Of a stretch of 64,000 nt of DNA, positions 1 through 11,310 are shown piece by piece. Both the position numbers and the translations under genes were made by a program. The notes below the pieces were generated by a model. That model searched no databases. It was not told where the DNA came from and saw nothing but the letters and a program-made list of their open reading frames with translations. Source of the stretch: Chelonoidis abingdonii (Eukaryota > Chordata > Testudines > Testudinidae). Location: the NCBI RefSeq assembly GCF_003597395.2, contig NC_133771.1, positions 130,179,600-130,243,599 of the forward strand, given 5' to 3'. How positions within the stretch are numbered: the first letter of the stretch is position 1; every line of letters starts with the position of its first letter.

Positions 1-1079
1 TAATAACACAGCAAAAATTCAACTTTCCCCCACAAGCTAATATGCAAAATTTGCACGTAGGTTGCCTTACTAAGATAGACATCATTTCTTTCACCTCAAT
101 TTTATTAGCACAATCTGGAGTGTAGTGAAATTTGCCTCTTTTAAGCCCTTTACCTCCTCATTCTAGATAAACATTCAACAAAATAAAACAATTACATGAC
201 AACTGAATTATATTCTCAAATTTGCATTTTTCAGAAGACAGTGTCAGTTACGGGTGTTCTAGAGGAATGTGTACATTAAAAAAACAACAGTAAGCATTTT
301 CCCAACAGTCAAGGTCAATGCATGGACCAAGCCTGTTAAAGATGCTAAAAGGTGAAACTATGAGACAGCATTGCCCAGCCAAAAGTGTCCTTCCAAAGCT
401 TCCTCAGGTCCAAATTTGTAACTAGAACTCTGAGGAAGAGGGAAACATGCATGTAGAGTGACACTGTGGAGAGGTCATCTCAAAGAATTTTGGAAACAGG
501 TGAGCAACCTTCACTTCAAGTAGCCTCTGCACAACCCCACACTTAGAAGTTTGGTAAGCAGTGCTCCTCCCTCCAGATGCTGAGGCCTCATTTAATTGGG
601 ATTATAATATTGCTTTACCAAATGAATAGTGTGATCTAAGAAATAATGTTCTGAGAAGTATGAATTGAGATCCAAGTAGCAGCTCTAGAGATTTCTAATA
701 TTGGAATATGTCTAAAGGAGAACATGAAAATGGCCTGTGCCAGCTGAGTGAGATCTAAGCCCTTCTAGAAGGGAAACAGAAATGTATTTCTAACACTCCT
801 CACTACAGATTCTAACCTCTCAGAAAGGTATTGGGATGTGACTGCCTGACTACTCTACTCTTATGAGAAGAGACAGTCTACATCATTTTCTGTATTTCTT
901 AGATCTATTCAAACAGTAGGCAAAATCCACATACTTTGCTGGGTCATTAGGTTTAGATTTGTAGAAAGTAAACTCCTTGTGATATAGTTGCAATAGATCC
1001 TAGAACCATGTGTGTCTCACTCAGGCTGGGGCTATCCGGATAATCTTCATTTGATTTTGTTGAGAACTCCCTCAGTTAG
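1..1079. other. Unannotated stretch, probably intron
   Basis: No repeat, RNA gene or coding exon was recognised. Base composition is AT-rich and ordinary. The right part could be the decayed 3' continuation of the DIRS-like relic that starts near 1080, but no motif supports this. Confidence 0.4.
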
Positions 1080-2150
1080 ATGAAGAAAGGCATGGAGGAG
1101 ACCTATCTCCTAAACCACCCCAAGCTTAGTGGAAATGCATCTGAGGTGGACTGGTTGTCTTCTCCTGGTTTGGAGCAAAATTTTGACATTTGGAGTTGTG
1201 TCCAATTGCGAATAGCTCTCTGGATACCCCCAAAGGGCAAAGATGTTGTTTGTTACTGAGTTCCTGAGTGGTCATTCATGCTCATGGAAGCAGTTTCTGC
1301 TCAGCTGATCTGCCAGTATATTGTGCTTGCCTGCACAGTGAAAAGCCATAGGATACCTTTAGTGTACTATGCCACCACTCACACAGATCTATGGTCTCTT
1401 TGCACAGCTGGCTGAAGTGTGTTTCCTCTCTACTTGTTGTAAAATCTCTGTGCTGTTGTCATTGACAATTTGAACCAATCTGCCACGTAATTGGGGACAA
1501 ACGACTTGAGAGCTCAACACGTCACTTAACTCTAGAACATTGGTATGGAGTTTATTCACCCAGATGCTCCCAGAAATGGTTCAGTTCTTGCAATTGGCTC
1601 CCTAGTCCAGACAGAAAGCACTGGAAGTGACTGAGTGACGGAGCTTGAATGCAACTCTTTTGAAGACAATGTGATGTTGAATCTATCACACGAGGGACTG
1701 GAACACATCCCTGGGCAGTGTCAGTGCTATAAACATGCTGTTTGTACTGGGCATATAGCGTCTTGCAAACCAATATTACAGAAGCTTCATCTTTACATGT
1801 GCATACCATTACGCATATTGCTGAAGACACAGAGGCCATCCACTTGAGGAAGAACATTACTGTTTAACATGAGTTATCCTGCAGTATTTGCACAGCTATG
1901 AGGATTTTTAAATTTTTTCTTTTGGAAGAAAAACTGCCTTTTCGTGAATCCAAAATGGCACCAACAAAAGGTATGATCTGCATTGGGACTTTGTGTGATT
2001 TCTTCTGGTTTGTCTTGAATCTCAGTGTTTGGAATAGAGTGCCTGTTTGTGACATGGCTTTTGCTAGGTCCTGCAAGGATAACCTGATGGGCCAGTTGTC
2101 CAGTCAAGGGTAGATCTGGATAACCTGACACTTCAAATAAGCTGCTACTG
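1080..2150 (-). pseudogene. DIRS-like retroelement relic, RT/RNase H region
   Basis: Translated minus-strand pieces resemble the reverse transcriptase and RNase H region of tyrosine-recombinase (DIRS-type) retroelements, in the expected order from right to left. Near 1900-2060 there is IPFVGAILDS followed by a basic stretch, the usual RT end region (consensus roughly IGAVLDS). Near 1560-1857 there is MASVSSAIC, then VPVPRVIDS and GLGSQLQEL (consensus roughly GWGAHLG). Near 1130-1200 there is KFCSKPGEDN then DAFPLSLGW (consensus roughly FCSRAG then LGDAFLLPWG). The frame shifts between pieces and has stops, so it is not functional. Sequence from 2150 to about 2970 also holds open minus-strand pieces and may be its upstream part, but I recognise no motif there. 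Confidence 0.6.
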
Positions 2151-3312
2151 CTCAAAGGCACTTTGTGAATACTAAAGGTTTCACAGATAAGCCAAATGGA
2201 AGGACCTTATATTGGTAATGATGATCTCCTCCCAAAACAAATCTTAGACATTTTTGGTGCAATGGTCAGATTGAGATGTGAAAACGTACTGAAAGGTTGG
2301 AATAAATTCTCAATAATGCTCTCAAGATTCACTGATCTGTTCCCTGGGAAGAAAGGGCAAAGAAAGGTATTAGGTCAGTTGTTGTGTGATTCTGGATCCA
2401 AGTGTGGATCCAAGGGTATCAACAATAGAGGGATTAAGCGAAAAGCCAAAAGGGACAAGAGATATTTCGCTAGGGAACAAGGAGGGATACTGGGAGCAAT
2501 TTATGGATCTTCAGCATAGCTAGGGAAATAGTTTTAGCCTTGTAAGGTTTCTTTATCTTCCCCAGAGAAGTAGAAGGAACTGACCCCACTGCCATACACT
2601 TCTTTCCTGTATGTTTCACTATGGAGGATAACGTATACAGTGTTGCATGAGGGAGCCCCGATCCAAAGGGTCCAAATGAGTGTGTTGCAGTGGCACAGCA
2701 TGATTAACCTGAGCCACTATGTTAACTGCAGATCCAGCAGGAATAGATGGCTCCAAAAAATCATTAGGTGTCTTAAGGCTTACAATGAGGTTCCAGTCAT
2801 GGAACTGATGGCCTTGAATGGGGGCGGGTTGTGGCCTTACGCGTTCCTCTGTTTTGCAAGATGCATGAAGAAGGCATGAGAAAAACTGCTCCCGTACCAC
2901 AACTAGTAAGATGCATTTGTCTGAGAGTTTTGTTTTTAATTGGCAGGGAAAGAATGAAAAAAACAAAGTCAGATGTCTCTTAATTGCCGACTTTTATCTG
3001 GGAGACAAAAATGATTGTCATGCATTTGATCTGGCATTTGTTGCTGAGGAATCTGTGGAATCCTACTTCGTTTTGCCTCTTTCATTGCTCCTATTTCAAT
3101 ATTTGGCTCTGCTATAATTGGAATCTTTCTTGGTTAATTTGTTTGTTATATAGGCCATATGAATGCTTCTTCATCAAAATAATTTCATCCCATCTTTAAC
3201 ATTCTGAGGAAGGTTTGAAACGTTTAGCTTTTTCAGCTGATCCCAGGACTAGTTTTTTCAGAATCTTGCCAAACTCTCCACCCTTTCTTAATTTAGCAGA
3301 TGAAAAGGTTTA
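2151..3312. other. Unassigned stretch, possible 5' part of the DIRS relic
   Basis: Two moderate open frames occur (2196-2519 plus, 2619-2966 minus), but neither has a recognised domain or exon signals. The minus-strand frame lies directly upstream of the RT relic in the same orientation, so it may be decayed ORF1 or leader sequence. From about 3000 to 3312 I see nothing. Confidence 0.3.
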
Positions 3313-3317
3313 GCAAC

Positions 3318-4154
3318 GGTCATAAACAGATAGCTAAGGGTTAATGTCTCTTTCACCTGTAAAGGGTTAACAAACAAGGAACTAAACACCTGACCAGAGG
3401 ACCAATCAGGAGACAAGATACTTTCAACCCTGGGTGGAAGGAAGTTTTGAGTGTGGGTCCTTTGTTCTGTGTGTGGGTTTTTTCTCGGGGATATGAGAGG
3501 GACCAGACATTACTACAGGCTCTCTAAAGTTCTGTTCAAACAGTAAGTAGAAAAGGCGATTTTAGGCTTTTTGTTTGTTTTACTCTATTTGCAATTGTGG
3601 ATCTGGCTGGTTAACTTTTATATGTGTAGTTGCTGGGAATATTTTGATTTGTATGGTACTGGAGGAAGGGTTTCTTCCTTTGTCTGTAAACTATAGGACC
3701 CTGTAATATTTACATCTTGAAGTTACAGAGATAATTCTTTACTTTTTCCTTTCTTTTATTAAAAGATTTCTTTTTAGAGAACCTGATTGATCTTTCCTTG
3801 TTTCCCTTGTTTTATCCCAGGAGAGTGGGTGTAACACACCAGGACTGGTGGGGAGGAGGGAGGGGGGAGAGAAGAGGCTAATTTCTCTCTGTGCCAGGAA
3901 TACTGTCTCTCTCTCAGGGAAGTCTGGGGGGGGGAGAAGGGGGAATGGTTTATTTCTCCTTGTTTTAAGAATCCAAGGGATTTGGGTTCTGGGGTCCCCA
4001 GGGAAGGTTGGGGAGGTCAGAGTGCCCCAAAACACTATATTTTTGGGTGGTGGCAGGCTATCAGATCTAAGCTGGTAATTAAGCTTAGAGGTTTCATGCA
4101 GGTACCCAAATTTTGGACGCTAAGGTTCAGATTTGGGAAATATACCTTATAACA
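3318..4154 (+). repeat. Solo LTR, family A (endogenous retrovirus-like)
   Basis: An 837-bp unit bounded by GGTCATAA (degraded from TGTCATAA) and CTTATAACA. It is flanked by a perfect 5-bp duplication, GCAAC, at 3313-3317 and 4155-4159. It is homologous along most of its length to the unit at 17022-17886. Shared blocks include the TTAAAGGGTTAA-like 5' part, CAATCAGGAGACAAGATAC, GAGGGACCAGACAT, an ATTAAA polyadenylation-type signal followed by AACCTGATTGAT, and AGCTGGTAATTAAGCTTAG near the end. There are no internal viral genes between paired LTRs, so it is a solo LTR left by recombination. Orientation follows the polyadenylation signal. Confidence 0.82.
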
Positions 4155-4159
4155 GCAAC

Positions 4160-7100
4160 TGAAAATTATTATAAACTTGCCAACCATGTAAAAAGAGGAG
4201 TCTTTTCCACTATGGCATTACAGACAACTTCAAAGTAATCTATAGCAATATCTGCTATGAAAAATGTGACTAAGGTGAACTTCTTCAAAGTGGGTTTGAA
4301 ATTATTCTGTTTAGCATCTAACCAGTATCATTGCACCAGGAGAGACAGCACTTAAACTGAGCTGTCTGTGAGAAAACATACAACTTCTACATTTATCTTT
4401 ATAGTTCTTGAGTGTTTTGACTTCATAGATTTCTCTCCAAGGAATATTCTGATGGAATGACCATATCTGTGACGAACAATATTACTCCAGTTTTATGTTG
4501 GGGACAGACACAATGTGAGATTTGCAACGTTGCAATTTATAGCGTGGTTTACATATTTACCTTCACGATTCTCACTCTGAATGGGCAGTCTCCTCAAAAG
4601 AAGAATAGCGAGATAATACCTTATTTTTATTTGTGGTACATTGAATTGCCATACTAGAACAGGCCAATAGTCCATTTAATATTCAGCCTCTGAAAGTGGC
4701 CAGGAAAAGAACTTCAAAGGAAACTGTAAAAAATACTGAGAGTAACCGTATTTCTGAGAAGATTTACTATATTTTTATTAACTCTCCGTTATCCCTATGT
4801 GTTGACTACTTTGAATCAAGGTTTCAAATATTTTGCAGGGAATAATTTAGCTTACTGGTCCTGGTCAAACTTGACAAATCCCATTCCACAGCTGAACTAA
4901 GAACTTTTGCTAGAAAAAAACAGAACTTGATACCAGATTCCTTAGTTTTTTCTATATTTCATTTTTGAAGACTTTTTCCTGTCGACTTCTATGCTGCCAT
5001 ATTCACTGTATTTTACAATATGTATAATGACTGTTAATATAAGCACCTTGGATATTAAAATGTCCCAGAAATTTATTCACAATGGGCACTGATACAACTG
5101 TCATGGGCAAATGCGCACAAGCTAAGCTTTCTGAGGAAATGTGGTAACTGGAAAACACTTAAGTCATTGTAGTATAAATCTTTTATCTGACTGGAGGACA
5201 TGTGAGAAAGAGTTTCCTACAAAGACATGCCTATGACAGGTTACTAGTGTTTGTACAGTTACAAGTTTAACAAGAGGAATAGGCAACAGGGAAAAAAACA
5301 CACGACTGTTTCTAATGTGTATTTAATACATCCATGATGACCAAAAAGGAAGTGTAACCACATCACCACTTCCTAGCTCATTTAAAGAAAAAAGAATATG
5401 GAGAAAATTAGATATTAATTACAAATGTCAAATGAAGTAATCCTCTTCTTCCCTAAATAGAAATTTATTTTAGTGGTTATGATGACACTGACTCAATAAA
5501 TAAGTAACATTTTATAGTTATTAGGAGTCATATAAACTGTTTTAATAAATGTCGACAAATGTTCCGCAATGAGCTTAAAGATGGTGCCTACAAGTCTCTT
5601 GGAATAAACTTATCTCATAGACTAATCAAGGCATACATATGACTGTGTGCACTCAAGTGCAGATATGTCAAAATGTTCATAATGAATGCTGAATCCACTT
5701 GAACTGAGTCTGTGTAAAAGGATTACTATAACAATATATCATGAACCTCGTCTCCTCAACCAATAAAACCGAAGTCTCTCCGCTGCTAATTACTACTAGT
5801 GTCTTCAAGAGTAAAAAATCCCCAATTTTTAATAGAACCATCAAGGTGTGCACATACACTTATAGAGTAACAATGGGATCTTATTACTGTAGCCCTTGTC
5901 CTTCCTCATCCCATCTCCCTTTGTTTCTTCTTCTCTCTCTGTCAAGTCAAATTAGATTGTAAACAGATCAGGAAGGGACCATGCCTTTGTTCTATAAAAC
6001 ATTTAACACGCTTCTGGCATCCAAGCAAACAAATAATTAAAATCTAACTTTATATTAAACTTAAAGGATCCAAAGGTTATTTTATTGCTCGACATTGCTC
6101 AAGAATTTCAAATGGCAATAGATAACATGCATTCTCCTTGAAAAATGGTACTCTTTACAGATTCAGTGCATGGATGCTGTTACAAATCACAATCGGATCA
6201 CAAAAAAAGATGTCACTTAGAGGTGGCTCCCAAATTGTTATACAGCACAGTTGAGAGAGAGTGAGTGTGAAATGACTCCACTCACCATTGGAGCCATCAA
6301 CGTGAGTTACATACATAGTGTGCGGTGGCACTTTTCTGTTTTTTATGTCTGATTAGTAGTTTTTAAGGAAGATGAAACTTGGAAATCAGACTCCTGAAAG
6401 AGGTAGTCTGGAAAGGCTGACAGCCACTGGCCTAGGCAACAGAAGCTTGCACACTGCACTGATCAAGATACTGCTCTGCTGTGAAATTGCAAAGGCCATG
6501 GCCAAATAATGGTTTCTGCTGTTACAGCTGGCATTAGCACCAAACATACTTCTACACCGGAGAGCAGAGGAATTCACCAACAACAAATATATAAGCAACA
6601 GTAACTGGTGTTCACAATAAATGTGGCTTTAGGAGCTAAACAGAAGCACCTGTTCATGATTATTGGTTATTTGATTATTGATTATTTGAAGCAACAAGTT
6701 GAGTGGTGGATAGAATGAAAGAGCTGAGAATGAGATGGCATATTCTTATGTTTTTACTAAAGAGCTGCAAATTAAGATGCATTCATAAAACATGCTACTG
6801 TAGGTGACAAAGTAGTTGTGACAAAGTAGTTCAATGCAGTCTAATTTGCATTTAATTGTCAGCATTTATTTCAATTTTTACAGTATAAAGAAGTGCACAG
6901 GATAACTTGACTTTTATGTAATTTTACCTCTTCAAAGCTTTAGAACTACTGATAGTCAGTAAGATAATAAGGTGAATTTCAGTTACTCAAGAGATAAAAC
7001 AGGCTCTCTCTGAAATATTTTTTCAACAGCAGATGAAGAGAGATTGGGCAGACACACTAAATCTATGTCTAGCCAAGCACACAGTATAGAATAATCAAAT

Positions 7101-7616
7101 TCCTATAATCATCTATCTGACAAGACTGCTAGAAATGATAGCTATAAAACTGATAGCCCTGATTCATCTAATACTAATTCCTCTGTTACGAATATTTTAA
7201 AATTGATACACTTTGTGAGTGCTTCATAGTTTTAGACAACCTGAATGTTTATAAAAAGCCTGAGTATGAAAGATGATTTACCTTAGTTGGCACCCTTCAT
7301 TAAAGGTCAGTCAGAGATGGAGAGAGATGTGGATACTTGCCTCTTACCACAGACACACAAAGACATCAATTTGTGAAGCATAATATATATATTACCATTA
7401 GCACATCTCCATGGAAAGAGATGAGTTTACATTCAACTTCAGGTTTTCTATGTTTCCAGGGAGATAAGTAAATGGCAACATTCACTGCATGACTCACCAA
7501 CACCAACATATTTTTAATACCATATATACAAGATATAGAACACATGATCTGGATGTTTGCTGCATTTATTTTGTCATTTACATATTGGCTACATATATTG
7601 AAAAATAAATGCAATG
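4160..7616. other. Unannotated stretch, probably intron
   Basis: No coding exon was recognised; open frames are short and lack splice-site context. Near 5870-6050 is a block with AGATTGTAAAC and CAGGAAGGGACC that resembles the tail of an old vertebrate interspersed repeat, but it is too decayed to name. Confidence 0.4.
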
Positions 7617-7673
7617 TTAATTCATAGATTAATGAAGTATAAGGCCAGAATGGACCACTGTGATCCTCTAGTT

Positions 7674-8258
7674 CAATTTTCAATATTTTTTTCATTTGTG
7701 GATCCCAAAAAAATTTTGAATGCAAGTTGGGACACTTTTGGAAATCTTAGACATAGTCTGTGGACCCCAAAGAGTCGCAGAAAAAAAGGCTGAAAACCAC
7801 TGTTCTATGGTAACAACCACCTTTCACAGACCTCTTAATCCAGAGGTTTTCAAACTGCAGGGCAAGCCCCACTGGGAGGGCATATAGGAATTTTTGGAGA
7901 GGGGGTCTGGAGGTGCCAAGCAGCTCAGGCCAGCAATGCCAGGGGAGGCTCAGGGAGGAAGCTCCACCTCCTTCCCAATTCACCTTAGCAGACCGCCCCA
8001 CGTGTGGATCAGTGTCAACACTGCTGCACCAGTTTCCGCTCCCAGCAGCCTTTGCCCCCAGAGACTATTGCACACGGCTTCCCTCATCCTGAAAACCGGG
8101 GAGGGACAGGTATTGTGTCTATTTTTGTCTAGGCAGGGGGGTGTAAGCAAAAATTGTAACTCGAAGGGGAGGCTCAGCTCAAAAAGTTTGAAAACTGCTG
8201 CCTTAGACAAAGTCTGCAGACCCCCAGGGGTCTGAGGACCACAGGCTGAAAACCACTG
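7674..8258. mobile_element. Outer hAT-like non-autonomous DNA transposon
   Basis: Terminal inverted repeats are CAATTTTCAATATTTTTT at the left (degraded from a CAGTGGTTTTCAACC-type end) and GCTGAAAACCACTG at the right. Proposed 8-bp flanks are CTCTAGTT and ATTTAGAC, only partly alike. Inside are related blocks (GTGGACCCC, CTGCAGACCCCC, GGTCTGAGGACC). It sits in a CR1 tail and is itself split by the element at 7841-8200. Confidence 0.6.
7841..8200. mobile_element. Inner hAT-like MITE, 360 bp
   Basis: It starts CAGAGGTTTTCAAACT and ends AGTTTGAAAACTGCTG, forming terminal inverted repeats of the hAT type. The 8-bp flanks TCTTAATC and CCTTAGAC match at 6 of 8 positions. The interior is GC-rich and gives open frames on both strands (for example 7894-8235), which I treat as non-coding. 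Confidence 0.72.
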
Positions 8259-8561
8259 ATTTAGACTGATATCCTGCATAAAACAGGTCAAATGACTTCC
8301 TTGAATTAATTTCCTGTTAGATTTAAAGCATATCTTTTTTTAAAAATCTGATCTTGATTTTAAAATTGCTAGTGATGAAAAATTCAACACAACCCTTGGT
8401 TCACTGTTGTAATGGTTAACTACCCTCATTGTTAAAAATTTCCAGCTTATTTCCAATCTGAATTTGTCTAGCTTCAACTTCCAGACTTTGGATCCTGTTA
8501 CACCTTTGTCTCTTAGATTGCAAACCCTTCTATTATCAAATTTCCATTTTCCATGTAAGTA

Positions 8562-10170
8562 TTCAATTCATAAAATATTAGGGTTGGAAGAGATCTCAGA
8601 AGGTCATTAGTTCAATCCCCTGCTCAAAGCAGGACTAACACCAACTAAATCATCCCAGCCAGGGCTTTGTCAAGCCGGGCCTTAAAAACCTCTAAGGATG
8701 GACATTCCATCACTTTCCTAGGTAACCCATTCCAGTGCTTCACCACTCTCCCAATGAAACAGTGTTACCTAATATCCAACCTAGACCTCCCCCACTGCAA
8801 CTTGAGACCATTGCTTCTTGTTCTGTCTGTTAAGAGATAACTGTGATCATGTCATCTCTTAATCTTCTTTCTGAGAAACTAAACAGGTCAAGCTCCTTTC
8901 ACTACAAGGCACGTTTTCAAATCCTTTAAACATTCTTGAGGTCTTCTCCAGTTTATAAACATCCTTCCTCAATTGTGGACACTAGAAATGGACACAGTAT
9001 TCCAATAGTGGCTGCTGTAGTGTGAATACAGAGTACAGTACAAAGGTAATATAACTAATTGTAATCCTGCTCCATAATCCCTTGTTTATTCATCACAGGA
9101 TCACCTTACCCTTTTGGCCATACCATTTCACTGGGAGCTGATTATCTACCATAAGCCTAAGTCTTTTTCAGAGTCATTAATTCCTAGGATAGAGTCCTCC
9201 ATCCTGTACATATGGCCTACATTCTTTGTTCCTAAATCTATAACTTTACACTGGCCATACTGAAACACATACTGTTTGCTGGCATCCAGTTTATCAAGCA
9301 GTTCAGATTGTTGTGTATCAGTGACCTATGCTTTTCATTTTCAACCACTCCCCCAATCTTTGTGTCATTTGCAAACTTTATCATTAATGATTTTATGTTT
9401 TCTTCTAGGTCACTAATTAAAACATTAAATAGTGTAGGGCCAGGAACCAATGCCTGCAGGACTCCACTAGAACGCACTTGCTTGATGATGATTCTCCATT
9501 TACAATCACAGTTTAAGACTTATGTTGTTTGCACTGATGTTGTAGCCATATTGGTCCCAGGACGTGAGAGACACAAGGTGGTAAGAGAACCTTTTATTGG
9601 ACCAACTTCTCTTGGTGAGAGAGAGAAGCTTTCGAGCTTGACAGAGCTCTTTTTCAGGCCAAGAAGATCTCTGTGAAGCTCAAAAGCTTGTCTCTTCACC
9701 AACAGAAGTTGGTCTAATAAACGATATTAACTCATCCACTTTGCCTCTCTCAGTTTAAGATGTATCAATTAGCCAGTTTTTAATCCATTTACTATGTGCC
9801 ATATCTTTCTAGTTTCTTAGTCAAAATATTGTGCAGGACCAAGTCAAATGCCTTACAGAAGTTTACTATGTCAACACTTCTACCTTTATCAAGCAAACTT
9901 GTAACCTCATCAAAAAAAGATATCAAGTTAGTCTGACAGAATCTATTTTTCATAAATCCATGTTGGTTGGCATTAATTATATCACCCTCCATTAATTCTT
10001 TATTAACCAAGTCCTGTATCAGCTGTTAAATTATTTTGCCCAGAATTATAGGCCTATAATTACCAGCACCCTAGGCTTGTGCTTATGCATTATGATACAG
10101 TCTTCAGTTATATGATCACATACTATTTTTTCTCATGACATCTGCCTCATTCAGTGCATAGGACAGACAG
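8562..10170 (-). pseudogene. CR1 LINE 3' portion (RT C-terminal half plus 3' UTR)
   Basis: The 3' UTR is at the left (GGGTTGGAAGAGATCTCAG onwards, about 8580-8980). The reverse transcriptase follows rightward. At 9238-9477 the pieces read VPGPTLFNVLISDLEE and KFANDTKIGG; at 9792-10010 they read NQHGFMKNRFCQTNL and KAFDLVLHNILTKKL. In the palm motif the expected FADDTK reads FANDTK, so a catalytic aspartate is lost. The element is 5' truncated near 10170 and carries stops. A Penelope-like foldback interrupts it at 9519-9750. Confidence 0.85.
9519..9750. mobile_element. Penelope-like 3' end as a foldback (inverted dimer), inserted in CR1
   Basis: The left half reads in reverse (TTTTATTGGACCAACTTCTC, then GCTTTCGAGCTTGACAGAGC). 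The right half reads forward (CTCAAAAGCTTGTCTCTTCA, then ACAGAAGTTGGTCTAATAAA), so the unit folds on itself. A 10-bp duplication CAGTTTAAGA flanks it (9509-9518 and 9751-9760). Its sequence matches the tail of the Penelope-like body at 55240-56940. Confidence 0.78.
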
Positions 10171-10334
10171 TGATCATTATATGGGTAGCTATTCAATATA
10201 CTGTTTTATTCTCATGATTTAATATGTGGTCCTAGGCTTTATTTACTGGACACCATCCAAATCCAGCACTGCATACAGAATTATTAATTTCCTTGTTGAC
10301 TCTTCTGTGGTGTTCCTCACCATAGCATCCAAGA

Positions 10335-10770
10335 GCATCAAAAATATTAATGAATTTATCTTCACAACAACCCTCTGAAGTGTGGGAATGATATTATTAT
10401 CCCATTTTACAGATGGGAAACTAAGGCATAGAGGAATGAAAGCTAAATTTGTCAAGTATCCACTAGTCTGGAGTGCCCAAGGTGCAATCCCTATGGCCTG
10501 ATTTTTCAGAGTACTTAGCACTGTATAGCACCTTTATATGTTAAGAGCAGTGGTCCCAAGTTGCAGTTGTGAGTGAGTGCTCAGCACTTCTGCAACTCTG
10601 ACTCCAAAAGTTTCAAGTTGCACAACCAGAAAATGAGAATCACAATTAGTGGCCACTTGTGAAAAGTCTGGCTTGGGAAATGCACGGATAGAATCCAACT
10701 TCCCAGGGCAGCATTCAGCTCTCTTAACCACGAGACCATCTTTTCTCTTCCTGAAATCCCTTGCCTGAGT
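10335..10770 (+). repeat. MIR-like SINE relic with an internal palindromic insertion
   Basis: The MIR core signature is visible at 10385-10440 (TTATTATCCCATTTTACAGA, then GGGAAACTAAGGCA). A tail-like block is at 10705-10745 (CTCTCTTAACCACGAGACCA). Between them, about 10495-10640, is a block with CAGAGTACTTAGCAC and GTGCTCAGCAC arranged as an imperfect inverted repeat, the type seen elsewhere in the window. Confidence 0.6.
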
Positions 10771-10889
10771 CACTACACATCTTCCAACTGCTGCAACAAA
10801 TGAAGCAGTGGTCCTATCAATAACAGCTCTTCCACTATGCAACTTCGATTCATCCCCTAATAAAAGCATACAAAGGCATAAGAGGATTC

Positions 10890-11310
10890 AGTGATTGATA
10901 GCTGAAGTTAGACAAAGTCAGACTTATTTTTAACAGCAATAGTCATTTACCATAGGAATAATTTACCTAGTGATATTGTGAAGTCTCCATCATTAGAAGT
11001 CTTTAAATAAAGAGTGGATGTCTTCATATAAGATATGTTCTAGCTCAGGGGTTTCCCAAACTGTGGTGCATGTACTACTGGTGATATCTGAACTTCATGT
11101 TCCATCTACTTACTTCATAACATTTTTTCAGGTGATACATAAACCACTAAAGTTTGGGAGCCTATGCTCTAGCTCAACCAGAAGTTAACAGCTTGAAGCG
11201 GGAAACACTTTGTGAGGTTTTATGGCGTCACTTATGCAAGAAGTCAGACTAGATGATCTTAAATGGAACCTTCTTCCTGACCTTCATATTTACAATGGGG
11301 AAGGGAAGGA
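10890..11310 (+). repeat. CR1 LINE 3' end, interrupted by a 121-bp hAT MITE
   Basis: Forward-strand CR1 3' UTR features are AGTCTCCATCATTAGAAGTC, then after the insertion CTCAACCAGAAGTTAACAGC and AGTCAGACTAGATGATCTTA. Only the terminal few hundred bases are present, typical of 5'-truncated CR1 copies. Confidence 0.75.
11046..11166. mobile_element. hAT-like MITE, 121 bp
   Basis: It starts CAGGGGTTTCCCAAACTGTGG-like and ends AAAGTTTGGGAGCCTATG, an inverted pair. Flanks TTCTAGCT (11038-11045) and CTCTAGCT (11167-11174) match at 7 of 8 positions. It splits the CR1 tail exactly between GATATG(C) and CTCAACCAG. Confidence 0.78.

Larger units (their letters stand above)
7617..8560 (-). repeat. CR1 LINE 3' end, interrupted by nested hAT elements
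   Basis: The left end (7617-7673, AAGGCCAGAATGGACCACTG and following) and the right part (8259-8560, ATCCTGCATAAAACAGG then CTAGCTTCAACTTCCAG) together form the 3' UTR of a CR1 subfamily in reverse orientation. Bases 7674-8258 are a later DNA-transposon insertion. There is no coding capacity in this piece. Confidence 0.75.

Noticed and set aside
2196..2519. 107-codon plus-strand frame, Lys/Gly-rich
   Set aside because: No recognised domain, no splice context, and opposite strand to the neighbouring DIRS-like relic.
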